Assembly (NCBI GenBank): GCA_015852425.1
Contig: JAAAIG010000041.1
Span: 1-64,000 of the forward strand
Direction of reading: 5' to 3'
Length of the DNA stretch: 64,000 nucleotides
DNA from: Gryganskiella cystojenkinii
Lineage: Eukaryota; Mortierellomycota; Mortierellomycetes; Mortierellales; Mortierellaceae
The position numbers and the translations under genes are program-made. Below the pieces are notes generated by a model. It worked only from the letters and a program-made list of their open reading frames with translations, made no database searches and was not told where the DNA came from. Shown here piece by piece: positions 1 through 10,466 of the stretch; the stretch's first letter is position 1, and each line of letters opens with the position of its first letter.

Positions 1-686
1 AAAAAAAAAGTGAAGAGCCAAAAGAGCACCCAAAAACTGGTTGCCCTAAGAGTCCTTGTCAGCCTGAGTGTTGACCGTTGAAAAAAGAACAGATGGGTGA
101 TACAGTAGGGGTAGGCCATGGAAATGAGGGTTGTTGGTGGTTTGTGTCTTGAGAGCATCCCACCCAAAAAAATACGAAAAAATATATATGAGGAAAGAGG
201 CTCTCTCTTTTTGGTGCTGCTGCGAATGAATTCCCTTTGTGAGTGCTCTCAACAACGAGCGCTAGCCTGGCAAACATCATAGACAAGTAAGCAGGTTGAC
301 CTAGACCAGTTTCGCTTTTTCTTGCTTCTCATCCTCATTTCATTTCCCCATCTTCAACATCCATCTCCCCCATTAACGACCCCTGCCTTTGCAAACGCGC
401 AAATACCAAAGTATACAAGAAGAATCAAACACAAATATCCGACAAAAACAGCCTGACCAACGACAACACGTCTGTCTTTGTTTCGTTTTTCTATTTTTCT
501 CTTCAATTTTTTTTCGTTCCCGCCGCAACTTCTTTGCAGCACATATCCTCCCCTGACACGCTGACTGCACATACTCCCGGTTTTTCTCTTTTCCCTTCCT
601 TTTCTTTTTTGTTTTCTTTCTTCGTCCACTTTTACGTTACCTTCATTCCACCCCACCGTTCCTCCATCGCACACATTCGATTCACC
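1..686. other. Upstream region, no gene seen; pyrimidine-rich leader of the next gene
   Basis: No convincing coding region lies here. Reading frames present are short, low in complexity or antisense to the next gene. From about 480 the plus strand is strongly C/T-rich, as in promoters and 5' leaders of highly expressed filamentous fungal genes. It runs directly into the ATG at 687, so most of the last 200 bases is probably promoter and 5' UTR. Confidence 0.5.
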
Positions 687-1601
687 ATGCGCTTCACCTT
701 CACCGCCTCTGTCGCGGCCATCGTCACCATGGCCTCTGTCATCCACGCTCAGGATGCCACCTGCGCTGCAGTCCTGCCCGACTATACTCCTGGTTCTTCC
801 GGAGCTTACCAAAAGTGCTATACTGACCAGGTCTACAACAGCGCCTTGGTCGCCGGCGGTGCCAGCCCCAACTACCATGATATCATCAACTCGGTCTGCT
901 CCAAAACCGCGTGTTCTCATTCCACATTGCAATCGGCCGAGACCAAGTACATTGCCGCTTGTAACGCCTCGATCAATGCCGAGGCCACTGGCGGAAACAT
1001 CTTGTCCTTGGGCAAGAACGCTCTCTACGTCTTCTTTGCTGAACCTCTTCGTGGAGCCATCTGCGCCTTGGATCCCAATGCCTTCCCTCCTACAGTCCCC
1101 TCGGGGCAAACCCCCCCTCCTCAGTACTGCCTCGCAAGCAGTGTCACTGCCCCTGCTAACCGCTTCGTCTCTCAGTTGGCTCTCTACCTCACGGGGGGTT
1201 CGCTCCGTTCCTCATCTCCCGCGTTCTTCACCGGCTTGGACCCCAAGGATGTTTGCTCGGATTGCTCAAAGATTGCGATGAACTCGACGATCGAGTACCT
1301 TTCCAACACCTTGATGCCTGCCATCTCGCCCTTTTACACACCAGAGTTTGTTCAGTTCTGGACCAAAGCTGTCCCTACCTACAACACCATGTGCAAGTCT
1401 TCTTTCACTCAGACCTGGCCTGCTGGTACCTTGAACGTCACCGTTCCTGGTCTCCCTACCCCTACCCCTCCCGCCACTGCTTTGCCCACCTCGACCACCA
1501 CTTCGGCTCCTTCGCCTACCCACACCAACGGCGCTGGTGCCTTGAAGCCTGTCGCTGCCGTTGCCACCGCCATGATCATGGCTGTCGCCGCCTTCTTCTA
1601 A
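687..1601 (+). CDS. Secreted cysteine-containing protein, probably GPI-anchored
   Basis: An intronless gene encodes 304 residues. I chose the ATG at 687, not the in-frame ATG at 534, because it starts a classic signal peptide (basic MRF, hydrophobic stretch, cleavage near Ala-Gln at 20-21). The upstream part would be an unusual phenylalanine-rich leader and looks like 5' UTR. The mature part has about ten cysteines spread over residues 25-250, suggesting a disulphide-stabilised extracellular domain. Next comes a Thr/Ser/Pro-rich linker of about 40 residues, then a C-terminal hydrophobic tail ending in a string of Ala/Val/Phe. This layout is typical of fungal GPI-anchored wall or plasma-membrane proteins. 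The globular domain resembles a fungal domain of unknown function (possibly the one named DUF7729), but I cannot confirm this. Function unknown; the surface location is inferred from architecture. Confidence 0.85.
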   Translation: MRFTFTASVAAIVTMASVIHAQDATCAAVLPDYTPGSSGAYQKCYTDQVYNSALVAGGASPNYHDIINSVCSKTACSHSTLQSAETKYIAACNASINAEATGGNILSLGKNALYVFFAEPLRGAICALDPNAFPPTVPSGQTPPPQYCLASSVTAPANRFVSQLALYLTGGSLRSSSPAFFTGLDPKDVCSDCSKIAMNSTIEYLSNTLMPAISPFYTPEFVQFWTKAVPTYNTMCKSSFTQTWPAGTLNVTVPGLPTPTPPATALPTSTTTSAPSPTHTNGAGALKPVAAVATAMIMAVAAFF

Positions 1602-2635
1602 AGCTATTATCAGACCCACGCACACCGATCAATTGGGAAAGAACAAAAATCAACTAGAAAAAAAAAAGCTGGCGCCCTTGACTTCTTTGCCCTGAGACTT
1701 TTCCTGGAGCCCCTCCCTTTTTGCCTCTCCGAACATATAGATGCTTCTGCCCCCTTCTTTTCACGCGCACGGGTGAGATATCCAGCATGAATGGAGATCT
1801 TGCTATCTCTAAAGCTCTTTCTCTACAAAAAACCATACCATCTCTAATATCTTATTCGCACAAAAACCAAACAATTATCTTTTTTATTTTTATTTTACTG
1901 CTGCTGCTTCCATTTACAGAACTCAAAAAAAAATAATAGTCCTCTGTTTTTTCTGCTAAATGAAATCGTCTCATGCGCCTACGTTCTCGATTGTTACCTA
2001 TGCATGTGTCTTGGGGGAAAATGGGAAAGAAAACAAGAAGGAAGAGAGAGAGAGAGAGATAAAAAGCAAAGCGAATCGGCGAGTTTTGTGCGATGGGGGA
2101 ACGTTCAAAAAGAATGGATGTGGGGGAAGGTGTGCTGTGCCTCTTTTTGAGCGCTCATGGAAGAGAGGAGAGATGGAAGAAAGAGGGGGTTTCGCCCAAT
2201 CAGACCCTTTTGCCTCCCACGGAGGAGAGTAAACAAAGGGATGACAAGGAGAAAGCATTGCCGTTGGTGGGAAGAAAACTCAAATGGCTTGGTGGGAGTT
2301 CGAAGGAGTAAAGCCGAAAAGGTCCCTCCGCCTTGGGCAAATCCCAAAATAAAACAGAGGCAGGGGATCACTTTTTGGATAAAACGAAGCCCCGTACTTC
2401 GACCAAGCAATCAACGAACGAGCTGCACGTCATGCGAAGAAAAAGGTACTCCCTTTGGTCATTTTCTGCGTCGCGTCTTTGGTTCAGAGTTCTGGCAGTG
2501 GGTAACAGGAATATACCCTTGAGCTTTGTTGTCTGTGGAACGTTATAAGTGCACCCTGGGATCCGCAAGAAAAGATCCCTAGGACTATCCTTGTCTGTTC
2601 AGAACTTCAAAGACAACTGAAGTCTTGAAGACCAA
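1602..2635. other. Intergenic, no gene seen
   Basis: This stretch starts with the 3' UTR of the secreted protein gene. It then becomes A/G-rich, with a GA repeat near 2045-2060 and only short frames on either strand. None has domain-like composition or plausible splice partners. Confidence 0.5.
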
Positions 2636-3890
2636 TGTCGTCGAAATCGGAGGTGAGATCGGAGTCTTTAAAGGGGATCAAGAGAAAGCGAGGAAGCCGA
2701 CAAACTTTTTGTACTCGCTCCCTATACTTTCTTCACTTTCACCAAGACATATCCCACTGTCTCCTTATACTCGATCATTCCTCCTGATCACCCATTCCAC
2801 CAACCAGCAGTGATAACTACGGAGCCGGCAGCCCGATTCGTTACACAAGAGAACCACCAAGTTCACCATCGTTTCAAGACGACTCTAACGCGTCTCAGAT
2901 CCGCAGGACTATCATAGTTACGAACTCAAGCCTTCCCTCAGTGCCACAGAACAAGAGCAAGAAGAGCTTGAACCCAAGGGCAAAGAATTAGGACATTTCT
3001 CACCTTCCTCTATCTTACCTTTCGCGTCTTCTATAGTGAAACCGAGGCGAGGGTCAATGTCGACCGCCAGCGCGCGTGCTCAAGCCTCGGCTCCGTCTTA
3101 CCGTGCAAGGTCTTCCTCTCCACTTCGCCAGCCTTAGCAAACAGACAAGACCGTCACTGCCTCAACGATCGCCTGCGCTCTCGCAGCACTCTCAACAGAT
3201 AAAATAACAACAACAGCATGTAGGATCAGATCCAACAACAGCAACAAGACCTCCCATTGCCAACAACAACAGATCGGGATGTAACAGCAACTTCGACAAC
3301 AAAGGTGAGAGGAGACAAAAAAGGAGCCTGGCCTGCTGAGTCTTGCGGCTACGGTGGCTGGTGTTGGTTTACCATTCAAGATCGGAAGAAAACTGCTCTT
3401 GGGGACAATCAATTCCTGAACAACCCGGCATGCCTCCGCCGCTGCTCTCTCCGCCACCAGGTGCGGGTGTGTCTACGGTCGCGCCTCCCTCAACGGTCCC
3501 TTCTCTCGTCAATCAAGTCGGCCCCAGTAACTAGATCCATGACGGATACAACCAAAGCTATAGCCCCCATGTTGCCTGCAATAACAATAATAGCGGGTTC
3601 AATCCGGGTTGCGCAGGTTCTGGAGGCGGTGGTTACAGCAACAATCTCGGATACAACAGCTGGTGGAAAACAACGAGCTCAATAATGGTTACAACAACAT
3701 CGACTTTAATAACAGTTGCAACAATAGCTGCAACAGCAACGACTTCAACAGTGGCTACCACAACCAGTACTATTACAACTATGATGATGATCGCCGAACT
3801 CGGATAAACAAACGTGACATGTCTCCAAAACGACAAAAGCCACCCAAGAGGACCCGGTTTCATCACCAGTCTCATTCAAGCGATCGCGCA
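2636..3890 (+). pseudogene. Decayed gene for a Ser/Asn-rich basic protein, probable
   Basis: Several plus-strand segments read like a real, low-complexity nuclear-type protein but are broken by stops and frame changes. A frame from ATG 2636 gives a Lys/Arg-rich start (KGIKRKRGSR). From about 2815 a Pro/Ser-rich segment runs (SPIRYTREPPSSPSFQDD), then at about 2900 the sense moves to another frame that ends at a TAG near 3137. From 3343 a proline-rich frame is stopped by TAG 3532-3534, yet the same frame continues with an Asn/Gly-rich run (GGGGYSNNLGYNSWW). Near 3660-3680 the pattern shifts frame again to Asn-rich sequence and a basic tail (SPKRQKPPKRTRFHHQS) around 3820-3870. Introns could explain some shifts, but I see no good donor/acceptor pairs at the breaks. 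The parent family is not recognised. It could instead be AAC/CAA-rich noncoding DNA. Confidence 0.4.
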
Positions 3891-4153
3891 AAAGTGATAA
3901 AAGAACCAATACCCCTACCCTCCTCTATTGATTTTGTGCTGTCAGTTGTGTCAATAAATCACTCTATACACCATGACGAACAGTTGTCAATTTATACAAG
4001 GTGCGAGGTTAACTTAAGTTCTAAAGGCGCTCAATATAAAGTTCCAACTTCAAAGACAAGAAAAGCCAAGAAAGAGAGAAAATCCAAGTTAGCTTATCAC
4101 AGAAAGGCAACCCTCAAGCTCTCGTGTGTTTTCTAAACTTGCATTACATGTTA

Positions 4154-5671
4154 TCATACCTGAATACTTGAAATATCGATGGTTTTGACGGGTATAATCT
4201 TGCGATGGGGTGAAGGCGTTGCTGGCTGTGGTGAGATCTTGGTCTGCTCGGCTAATACTGACGCGCTGATAGGTGACCACGGAAAATCGGGCTAAAAGGA
4301 ATAAGCAACGTACAGTGTACATTGTGAGAATGAAAGGCTCATACGAAAACAATGTCGGGACCCTGCGGATCAAACTGACGGCACTCCTTTTTACCTTTGC
4401 TTCTGGTCCAGAACTCTCAATCTTGGTCTCCACCACTACCGTAAACGATAGCTCCTCATCTATATACAAGGCAAGAAAGTCTCAGATTTCTAAACCACGA
4501 GAAAGCAGATCACACTACTAGGCATAAAGGTCGACGTCTTTACCAGAGCTGGTAAGCGGAAGATCCGCACGAGAGACACTGATTTTCAACAACATGGCCC
4601 TGAGCAACGCCTCCACATCTGCTGTGAGTGTCATCAGACCTCCAAATCTGGGTCGATCCTTTGCAGATTGTATCCGATGCTGCTGTTCCTGTTCCTGGAG
4701 TCTCATCCTGTGCGCGATACTGTTTCGCTTCAGAGGCTCTTCATCATTACCACCGTTATCGCTACCGTAGGCGTAACGGTGTCCTCCACTATCCTCTTTC
4801 CAATCCATAGAGGTATCCAGATCTTGATTGATGGCTCTGCCCTTGCCTTTGCCAGTAATATCTTTTCGAGGTAGAGATCTTTCGGTCTTCATGTCATCAT
4901 TTGAATATACAAGATCCTCTTCGAATGGCCGCAGCATGCTCATCTCGAAGACGAATCGGTCGATTCCTTTCCCTGAGGGATCCAACGTGACGACGCCTAT
5001 CCGGTGTATCGTGTCCTATAACAAGAGAAGGAACCACGTGTTCAATTACGAGCACTCTTTCGTTCGCTCAAAAGAATAATCTCTGTCGCAGGATGTTATT
5101 TTTGATCACTCACTTTGATAAGCTCTGTTCGAATCGACTTAATTACTTGCTGGATATACTGAGTTAGACCAGGATGGCGAGCCGTCTTGAGAGGACACCC
5201 ATATTTCTGAGTCGATTCAAAGAGTTCTAGGAAAGCATGTGGCAAACGTGGTCAGGTCAGCTGTCGATTTCCAGTTGGTTAGAACAATGATTTCATGATC
5301 GTGCTGCCATTGCAAAGCTTTACCTGGTGGGTATATACCTCTGACGTAGAGTATTAGGTGAATAGCGACTTCCACTATCAGAAGATTACAAAGACAAAAA
5401 AAAAAAAAGAATACAGTTTGTGAGTTCTGGAGTTCTTTGTTCTCAACCATGAGAGGGAAAATGTAATCCGCTATAGTAATTTCAACTTACGGAACTCACT
5501 CAAGACATCGGCGATGACTATTGCAAAAATGAGAATAGTGTTATTGTCAACGAGAGTGGTCGGTCATGAAAAGGCAAAGCCTCTTGTCGAATGACCAATG
5601 CAATGCATATAGGCATGGAGCCATGTCCCTAGGAAATGACATATACCGACGCGCGACCCTGAAGAGTTCAT
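4154..5671 (-). CDS. REV7: REV7/MAD2B (MAD2L2-like) HORMA-domain protein with large internal insert
   Basis: This is the accessory subunit of translesion polymerase zeta, a HORMA adaptor that wraps partner peptides with its safety belt; it acts in the nucleus. Proposed exons on the minus strand are 5671-5647, 5517-5491, 5374-5324, 5226-5114, 5015-4544, 4459-4395 and 4291-4160. All junctions are GT-AG and keep frame, giving about 296 residues. Splicing restores the family hallmark FLEVAIHLILYVRGIYPPG around residues 17-35, and later DRFVFEM, LLRAMLLKIS, LSFTVVVET, DFPWSP and KIIPVKTIDIS, in the order expected for MAD2L2. Human REV7 is 211 residues. The excess is mostly one hydrophilic insert of about 95 residues in exon 5, between the FVFE strand and the LLRA helix. 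The 3' end is uncertain: reading on gives a stop at 4154-4156, while a further short exon near 4132-4097 is possible. It is divergent from eIF3g. Confidence 0.87.
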
Positions 5672-5978
5672 CGTTTTTGCTGAATTGTATTGTCGTTTTG
5701 TTGATGGGATGGAAGAAATGAGTGAAGAAAGGAAGGAATTGACAAAGAAAAGGCGCGGTATGTCAACTGAACCCAAAAAAATGAGGGTGCTCTTTTTTGC
5801 CACCAACTACCCCACAAGTTAAACCCATTGGTTGGTGGCGTTAATACGTCACTGTAATTTTGAGAGTCGCATATCTTGTGACAGTCGCCCATTTCGAGTT
5901 GCATGGTTAAGTCGTTCATCGCTTTTATCTTTTACTCTCTCACCCCCCTACATCCCTCTTTTCATACGTCATACCAAC
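5672..5978. promoter_or_regulatory. Short divergent promoter between REV7 and eIF3g
   Basis: Only 307 bases separate the two divergent start codons, so both 5' UTRs and any promoter elements must lie here. The eIF3g side is C/T-rich close to its ATG (5930-5965), as expected of a fungal 5' leader. A TACGTCA-like site occurs around 5844-5850, but nothing shows that it is used. Confidence 0.5.
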
Positions 5979-7441
5979 ATGTCCTCCAACTGGGCTGACG
6001 AGGTCGACGGAGACGAGCAACCCCAAACGTTCACAGACGCCAAGGGAATCACCACTCACATCGAATACAGAATCAATGACGATGGCAAGAAAGTCAAGGT
6101 ACTGCTGGTTCTTTTTTGGATTCTTTCGCGCACAGGCTCTCTCATTCTTACTCGGACGCGCAAAACGAGAGTCTAGTCAAAACGAAAGGGGGACAACAAG
6201 AGTTCGACAACACGACGACCAATGCTTTCACTATTTTGCTGAATGGAGACACCCCGCAGAGTCGGACTGGCACGGCAAGGACCGACCCATTCAGCGTGCG
6301 ACCGTCACTTCGAAACGTCAATGCACTTTTATGGAGGGTCCTGACTGCGCCTCGTAACAGGCTGAATGCTGGATCTGCGGAGAGGAATCAACATTGGCAC
6401 AAATAATGCATAAAAATGGAAACCATGGCATCGCCGTCTGTTAATATATCTGTTACTAACCACGACCCGTTGTAAACTCATAGATTACTCGTCGCTCACA
6501 GAAGAAGTTGATTCACGATGTTGTCAACAAGGCCGTTGCAGCGCGCAAGGTACGATCCAGACACTATATAACCGAGAGTCATAAGAAGAGAGGATCATGC
6601 ACGGACCAGCATCACACCCAGCAACAATCTTGTCTTCCAAACTAACTCGCGTTTCATCTACTTTAAACATTTCGTATGTAGAAATGGCCCAAGTTCGGCA
6701 AGGAGAAGGGCAACAAACCCGGGCCAGACCCAGCAACAACCAACGTCGGAGACAACATCAAGTTGAAACTCTCTTCGACCGGCCAGATTGTTCAGGAAGT
6801 CGATGATAAGCATGAGCAGATGAAGGCTCAGTTACAGAACAAGAAGATTCTCTGCCGTATCTGCAAGGGCGACCATTTCACGACGAAGTGTCCCTACAAG
6901 GATTCTCTTGGTGTCGAAGATGCTGCTGCTGCTTCCCCTGTCCCCGAGGAGGCCGGTAAGAGAAACTGCGACATCATCAGGATACAGGCTAATATCGATG
7001 CTATTATCGAGTTGGTTCTGGGGAAACGCACATCTAACAATGGTTTGTCCAACTCGTTCCTTGATTATTATATTAGCTCCCGAGGCCGAGCAATCTACAG
7101 GCTCCAAGTACATTGCCCCTCATATGCGTGCTGGTGCCTCAGGATCCAAGATGGGTGGCGACAGAGATTCGATGCGCGAGAAGAGGGACGAACAGCCAAC
7201 GTTGCGTGTCACCAATTTGTCCGAGGATGTCACCGAGGCCGATGTTTCCGAACTGTTCAAGCGGTTTGGTCACATCTCGCGTGTCTTCTTGGCCAGAGAT
7301 CGCGAAACGGGTGCTTGCAAGGGCTTTGCCTTTGTTTCCTTCACTATGCGGGAGGATGCTCAGCGTGCACAGGAAGCCATCGACGGACGGGGTTACGACA
7401 ACTTGATCTTGCGCGTCGAGTGGGCCAAGTCCTCTGCTTAA
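5979..7441 (+). CDS. TIF35: Eukaryotic translation initiation factor 3 subunit G (eIF3g)
   Basis: eIF3g is an RNA-binding subunit of the eIF3 complex, which scaffolds 43S pre-initiation complexes in the cytoplasm and supports scanning and reinitiation. Exons are 5979-6098, 6484-6549, 6682-6955 and 7077-7441, giving 274 residues, normal for fungal eIF3g. The N-terminal half has the conserved block ending in ARKKWPKFG across the exon 2/3 junction, which binds eIF3i in other species. A CCHC zinc knuckle (C-x2-C-x3-H-x4-C) is at residues 120-132. The C-terminal RRM spans about 195-271, with RNP2-like LRVTNL and RNP1-like KGFAFVSF. The first intron (385 bases) is the longest. The start follows a C/T-rich leader and gives the acidic N terminus MSSNWADEVDGDE typical of the family. 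Confidence 0.95.
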
Positions 7442-7750
7442 AACATGGAGTCTCTTCATTGAAAGTTGCTTGTTTACGTCCCAACTGCTTCTCTTTCCCT
7501 TTCTCTCTTTATCACCCCAATATCCCCTCATTTGTTCCGCCTGTGCTTTATTAAAAAAAAAGGATTCAATTGACAATCAAAATCTCCATACTCAATTTCT
7601 GCAGATGAAATATACGACGATTGGGCTGGATAATCGCAGGTTGGTGCCTGAGCATTTACGACTCCAGATAACTTAGTTCACAGTTGGGCACGTTTATCTT
7701 GACAGTGAGATAATACAGTAGGTTTTTCTGGATACAAGTGCGGTTGAGCA

Positions 7751-7756
7751 TTTATT
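7751..7756 (-). terminator. Polyadenylation signal AATAAA of INO1
   Basis: The plus strand reads TTTATT, so the minus strand carries AATAAA about 160 bases beyond the INO1 stop at 7913. Position and orientation suit a 3' end-processing signal. It may not be the only one used. Confidence 0.5.
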
Positions 7757-7912
7757 TTTAAGACTATATTCAACTGGAATTGTATAGGGATCGGAAAAAA
7801 AAGTTTACAAAAAAGTCGCACTTATTCGCGCTTTCTTAAAGGGGTTTTTGTGCTTGGTCTGGTAGAGGCGACATCCAGGGACGCAAAAGCAAACTTCTTC
7901 AAAAGAAAAAAT

Positions 7913-9943
7913 TTACTGGCGGTTAGCCTGGAGCTTGGCCTCGAGCAACATCTCGTTCTGAGGGGGAAGACCAACGCAGGCACGGAAGATGTTCTCCATG
8001 GCGGAGCGCTGCTTGGAAAGAGCGTTGACAACCTGGGTACCGACAGGGACCAAAGGAGCCTTGAGCATGTAGGACAAGACCGAGAGGACAGAGTTGAAGG
8101 GAGCGTACTCGGTCATCTCCTCAGTCTTGTACTCGATACGGGTCATAAGCTCAGTCAAGATGACCAAGTCCAAGATCAAGGGCGAGGCCAAGAGAGAATC
8201 CTCGCAGGTGTTGTACATCGAGATGGTGTTACGTCCGTTCATGAAAATCTCGGAAACATACTCATCCAAGGCACGCTTGGAATCACCGACGGCGGGGACG
8301 TATTTGATGACGACCAAGTGATCGGGGTGCTCGCCCTCCTTGTAAAGGATCTGGTTAGCGGCGACCATGTCATCGACAACGTTCGACTTGGAGATCTCCT
8401 TGGAGCGGAACTGCTGGGGAGCCGACAAGTTCTTGCCGTCGTTGTTACCGAGATGGTTGTACGAGGCAATGGAAAGGGGCTTGATACCGGCGTTGACGAG
8501 GAAATCGACAATGACGGACTTGACCTTGGTCTGACCAGACTTGAAGTCATCACCACCAATGTAAACCTGGTGACGCTCAGCAAGGGCAACGCATCCGGGA
8601 ACAAAGGTGTTCTGGGGCGAGCCGTTGATGAAGGGAGTGTTCTCCAAGATCGAGGCAATGGCAAAGACGGTCGAGGGCGAGACCTCCTCGTGCGAGCTCT
8701 TGACAGCATTCAAGAGGTTATCGGCGGTATCGTTGACACCATCGATCAAGGAAGAGAAACGCTCAGTGTTGGCAGTCCAGATGACGATGACCTTGTCGAG
8801 GTGGTTGGCAGCCTTGAAGTTACGGATGTCAGCACGGATCTGGTCGACGTGGGCCTGCTTGTCGGTGCCGGGGATGACGTTGTCAGCACGGTCCGACTGG
8901 TTCGCGGCAATGAAGTCGGGGTAGTAGACCGAGGGCAAGGGCTTGAGGGCCGAGAGCTCCTCCTTGACCTGACGCTGGAGATCGTAGTCCAAAACTTGGG
9001 CACGAGTCATGGAATCGGCAATGTTCAAGGAAGAGATATCCCAACCTCCGAGGACGAGGTCGTTGGGGTGGACCATGGGCAAGATGTCCGAGAAGGGGAT
9101 GTAAACATCGTTACCCTTCTGGTCAACTCCGAGCTTCAAGGTCGAAGCCTGGACGACGGAACCGAAGTAGTTGGGAGTCTGGACACCCTCCTTGGTGTTC
9201 CAGGTGAGCTTACGGCGGTTGGCGATGATGGAGGCGGTCAAGGTCGATCCGTTGTTTCCACCCCAGCCGACCATCATGAGACTATTGGGTTGAACATATG
9301 AAAGCGGGGGAAAAAGTTAGTTGCTGGGAATAAATAAAGAGGCACTTCAAGTGGTCCCTGGGATCGATCCGATCAAATCTTCCTTCCGATCATGAGCACC
9401 CCATTCCGGTCGTCTGTTTGAGGTCCGACTGTTGTTCATTGCGCAACTCCTCGTGCAAGCTCGCAAATCAACAACGAACTATGAAAAGAGAAAGTGAACA
9501 CCCGTCCAAAGCAAACTGAACGCATGAAGGAACAAAAAAGGGGACGTTCTGTGCGTTGCCAGTTACATCTTTTGAGTGAACTCTCCTCCTCCTTTGCTCA
9601 AGATAGAAGATAAATCTTTTTTTTTTTTTGGATAGGGCAACAGACATTCCAGTCACCTCTTTCCATCTTTTATCACCACCCCAGATCAGATCTACCCATC
9701 TAACCAAGAAGAAAGAAGAAAAACTTACCCGACACGGGGGACCTTGGCTTCAGTCTTGAACTGGTACTTGATCGCGGTGGGGTTGACGTTGTAGGAACCA
9801 TCGACACCCTTGGTAACGGTAGCGTTCTCGTAGGTGTAGTCAGCAACGATGTGGGACTCAGTGTACTGGACGTTCTTGCTGTTGACCTTGAAGGCCAAGG
9901 GGGCAGCGGTGGTGGGGACTTGTTCAGCGGCGAATGGAGGCAT
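7913..9943 (-). CDS. INO1: Myo-inositol-1-phosphate synthase
   Basis: This NAD-dependent cytosolic enzyme converts glucose 6-phosphate to 1L-myo-inositol 1-phosphate, the committed step for phosphatidylinositol and inositol phosphates. Two exons, 9943-9729 and 9281-7913, join in frame to give 527 residues, close to the yeast enzyme (533). The junction creates the nucleotide-binding glycine motif [10 protein letters not shown] (about residues 76-85). Also visible are the family blocks [34 protein letters not shown] (substrate/NAD site) and [29 protein letters not shown] (positions 8465-8378 region). The single 447-base intron lies just before the dinucleotide-binding motif. Codon use is biased to C-ending codons, suggesting high expression. 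An antisense frame covers most of exon 2 and is a by-product of this bias. In yeast INO1 is controlled by inositol through Ino2/Ino4; whether that holds here is unknown. Confidence 0.97.
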
Positions 9944-10456
9944 ATTGGTAAGTTGTTTTTGTTGTGATTGGGTTTGGGGAAGTTGTTGGTAGTTTGGTTT
10001 GGCAAGGGTACTGGGTAAGGCTGTGGAAGATCGTCGGGGCTATCGAGTCTGGTTACTTGGAAGCTTTAGGCTTAGGACTCGTTCTCTTTCTTCCGCGGTG
10101 GGGGTTGTGGAGACTGGCAAGCTGGTTGGAAAACGTGGTTGCTAGACTCGGGGGTTTGGCTGCCAAAGATAGTGGTAGCCAGAAAGTGTTTTTGTGAGGG
10201 TTGTTTGGGGGTTGGGGGTAAAGGGTTTATGTAAGGGTTGGGGGTACGTTTGTTAGTTTTGTGTTGGAGGAGGAGGAAAAAAGAGAAAAGAGAAGAAAAA
10301 AAGAAGAGGGAAAAAGAGGAAGAGTCTTTTATAGATGGACAGGTCATCATCTAAATCTCATCACATCACATCAGGTTTTTTTGTCATCACATCTAATCTA
10401 GTCCCCCTCCCTGTCTCTGTCCCCTGTTTACCTGTTCCCCCGCCTTCGGCCGAGCT

Positions 10457-10466
10457 NNNNNNNNNN
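10457..10466. other. Assembly gap (10 N)
   Basis: Ten undetermined bases are followed by a T run of about 20. Homopolymer collapse or a contig join is the likely cause; the true length is unknown. Confidence 0.95.

Noticed and set aside
354..1109. Minus-strand frame of 251 codons
   Set aside because: It overlaps the secreted-protein gene in antisense and is made of low-complexity Gly/Arg/Asp sequence with no motif.
7850..9301. Long plus-strand frame of 483 codons
   Set aside because: It is exactly antisense to INO1, and its composition follows from that gene's codon bias. INO1 has full family motifs on the other strand.
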